This document shows positions 54,304-64,000 of a DNA stretch of 64,000 nt, in pieces. The DNA is from Dictyostelium firmibasis. Its lineage: Eukaryota; Evosea; Eumycetozoa; Dictyosteliales; Dictyosteliaceae. How positions within the stretch are numbered: the stretch's first letter is position 1; each line of letters begins with the position of its first letter. The notes below the pieces were generated by a model that saw only the letters and a program-made list of their open reading frames with translations, did no database searches and was not told the origin of the DNA. Both the position numbers and the translations under genes were made by a program. The stretch is from NCBI GenBank assembly GCA_036169595.1, contig CM069766.1, positions 1,542,501 through 1,606,500 on the forward strand, given 5' to 3'.

Positions 54304-54395
54304 GGATGAAGTTCCGGACATGTTGAAGAGTTTCGAGAAAGAATTAGAAAAGACGGTCCCGGTAGAAAATAATTTCCTTAAACAAAGATATAAGA

Positions 54396-54431
<36 letters not shown>
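54304..54431 (+). mobile_element. Short fossil fragment of a retroelement-like coding end
   Basis: Directly after the SINE-like element, a frame reading DEVPDMLKSFEKELEKTVPV and a few more residues reaches a stop at about 54398 and then a 30-base A run. Its codon use (CCG, ACG, GTC) is unlike host genes. The LKSFEKEL-type ending is reminiscent of chromodomain tails in Ty3/gypsy-like retroelements, some of which sit near tRNA genes here, but the fragment is too short to be sure of the family. It is only a remnant, and the SINE-like element has inserted into it. Confidence 0.3.
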
Positions 54432-54433
<2 letters not shown>

Positions 54434-54564
54434 AAAGTATTAATGTAATAGTGAATGTATTTAATAAAAAAAAATTCTCAATCAAGACAGTATTAATAAA
54501 GAACATAAACAGTTTTATTATTTGTTAATTAAATTACAAATTAATTAAAGAAATGAATATTACT

Positions 54565-55361
54565 TTAATGTTCAGAGTTCAAATTGAAGATAAATGAGGT
54601 ATTATCATCTTGTTTAACATCCATGTTCTTTGGGAATGTCTCTGGTTTTTTAATAATTGATACTTGACCAGTGGCTGGTGAGTATTTAAAGTAACAACTT
54701 CCATTCACGACCTATTGTAATAATTAAAATGTTAAATATAAAGGAAAAAAATTTTATCTTTTTTTTAAAAAATATAGAAAAACATACATATTCATATGGT
54801 GTGGAAGTTTGACGAACTGTTAAATGGCAGACAATCTCAGAATCTGCAGGAGTAAGTTTTGGAATAGGTAATTGAACGAAATCATCACCATCTTTGGTTG
54901 AAACTTTTTCAACTTGGTATGGAGTTAGAGTCATTTCATAAGCACCTACTTTACTATTAACTTTGTTGACAAGTTTAACATCAACACCCCATTGGAAAGC
55001 ACCTGGTAAAACTTGGAATTTTGATAAACCATTAATTGATGTCAAATCATTGTTGGTACTACCTTGAGACAATTCTTGGAATTTACCTGGTACTGGGGTA
55101 TCTATTTTTTTATTATTATTATTATTATTAATACCTATACTATAATAATGAAAAGAAGTTTCAATATTTCATTTACGTACCAATTTCATTGTGTTCCCAA
55201 ATGTTACATCTAACATTTGAACCAACAATGCAAGACATGAATTTATCATTCCATTGATCACCAAAGTGGAATCTAACAGTTTCACCTTTGTTGTATTCAA
55301 ATGATTGACCGGTACAATTTTTACCAAAGAAGAATTTTACTTTATTTGCATCAACTGACAT
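54565..55361 (-). CDS. DdCAD-1 (cadA) family calcium-dependent adhesion protein, close paralogue
   Basis: Exons 55181-55361, 54788-55101 and 54565-54711 join to 213 residues, the length of DdCAD-1. [80 protein letters not shown] and [14 protein letters not shown] are nearly the DdCAD-1 sequence, but with scattered differences from the protein as I recall it (for example FHFGDQ rather than FNNGDK). It is therefore probably a close paralogue such as cad2 rather than cadA itself. Family role: secreted calcium-dependent homophilic adhesion during early aggregation. No signal peptide, as expected. The second intron position matches the other paralogue at 24 kb. Confidence 0.93.
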
Positions 55362-55972
55362 TTTTTTTGTTTGTTTTTTTTTAAATTTGAAATATATTGG
55401 ATTTGAATTTTTAATAAAAATAATTATAAATTTTTAAGCTTTTTATAGTTGAAAAAAAAAAAAAAAAAAAATTAAAAAAAAGAAAAAAAAAATTAAATAT
55501 AAATATTATTATAATAATTATTAAATTCTAGATTCAATGAAGATGAATATAAAAAAAATTTCCATTGGTAATTGAAACTACATTCCTTTTAAAATAATCA
55601 TACCCCTATCTTTATAAAATCCTGTGGTTTTTTTTAATTTTACAACAAAAATGAAAAAAAAAAACAGTTTGGTGTGGGAAAAATCAAAAATTCGCCCAAT
55701 AATAAACTTTACTCATTTTAATCTCACACCTTTTTCAAAAAAATTTAATATTTTAAAAATTTTAATTCAAAAAAAACAGTTTGGTGTGTGGGTGAAAATC
55801 ATTCAAGTTTACCCCAATAATAAACCTACTCATTTATTAAAAAAAAAATCCAATGAATTTTTTTATAATTTAATTTTTTAATATATTGCCTTTTTGTAGA
55901 TTGAAGAAAAAAAATGAAAAAAAACAAAAAATAATATTTAAAGTTTACAATAATATATTATTAATATTCTAT
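55362..55972. promoter_or_regulatory. Promoter region of the cadA paralogue with duplicated G-box-like block
   Basis: A block of about 65 bp occurs twice: near 55657-55720 and 55771-55836. Both have AAAAAACAGTTTGGTGTG, then CCCAATAATAAAC and ACTCATTT. GGTGTGGG (55671-55678) and GGTGTGTGGGTG (55783-55794) resemble binding sites of GBF, the G-box factor of Dictyostelium development; CACACC at 55725-55730 is a third. The rest is AT-rich; the left end of the RNF213-like gene's 3' flank lies to the right. Confidence 0.5.

Positions 55973-64000
<8,028 letters not shown>

Overview
The window is nuclear DNA of a social amoeba, almost certainly Dictyostelium discoideum or a very close relative. The signs are extreme A+T richness, homopolymer A/T runs in every intergenic gap and intron, short AT-only introns with GTATGT/GTAAGT donors, (AAT)n and (CAA)n tracts that encode long Asn and Gln runs inside otherwise ordinary proteins, small intron-containing tRNA genes, and two members of the DdCAD-1 (cadA) cell-adhesion family, which is specific to these amoebae. 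Genes are packed on both strands, mostly with 1-5 exons.

Layout from left to right. 0.2-6.9 kb: dynein light chain roadblock (-), DNA primase small subunit (+), gamma-tubulin complex protein 2/Spc97 (-). 6.9-8.7 kb: a long gap with two GC-richer islands that may hold structured RNAs. 8.7-9.6 kb: a BAR-domain protein (-). 10.5-11.9 kb: a large inverted repeat carrying two identical intron-containing tRNA genes, tandem tRNA-like modules and a short poly(A)-tailed mobile element. 12.5-22.9 kb: a GNAT acetyltransferase (-), ribosome biogenesis factor RPF1 (+), a TPR protein (-), a DUF1294 membrane protein (+), a membrane-anchored carboxypeptidase Q-like M28 peptidase (-), SRP68 (-) and a TPT/SLC35-type transporter (-). 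24-36 kb: a cadA paralogue (+), GlcNAc-1-phosphotransferase alpha/beta (-), CCDC22 (-), a small multipass membrane protein (+), a secreted GPI-type protein (-) and NatC catalytic subunit NAA30 (+). 36-47 kb: a BRWD/PHIP-type WD40-bromodomain protein (-), a DONSON-like replication protein (+) and two small hypothetical genes (+). 47.9-52.6 kb: an EGF/TIG-repeat surface receptor-like protein (+) and a mucin-like secreted protein (-). 52.8-54.4 kb: an FNIP-type gene remnant, tRNA-Tyr with a truncated inverted copy, and a second copy of the poly(A)-tailed mobile element. 54.6-55.4 kb: a second cadA paralogue (-). 56 kb to the end: an RNF213-like giant AAA+ protein (-), running off the right edge.

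The most notable result is a short (about 235 bp), nearly identical dispersed element present twice. Each copy ends in a poly(A) tract and is flanked by its own perfect 15-17 bp target-site duplication. Each contains two tRNA B-box-like motifs, and each lies just downstream of, and in the same orientation as, an intron-containing tRNA gene (56 and 125 bp away). That is the signature of a young SINE-like retroposon, and its placement matches the known downstream-of-tRNA preference of the amoeba's TRE3 non-LTR retrotransposons.

The protein genes are mainly unrelated housekeeping functions (replication, splicing-independent RNA and ribosome assembly, secretory targeting, lysosomal targeting, endosomal recycling, microtubules). 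The surface and adhesion genes (two cadA paralogues, EGF/TIG protein, mucin-like and GPI-type proteins) fit multicellular development. Exon structures were read by eye from splice signals, reading frame and family similarity; database identities were not checked.
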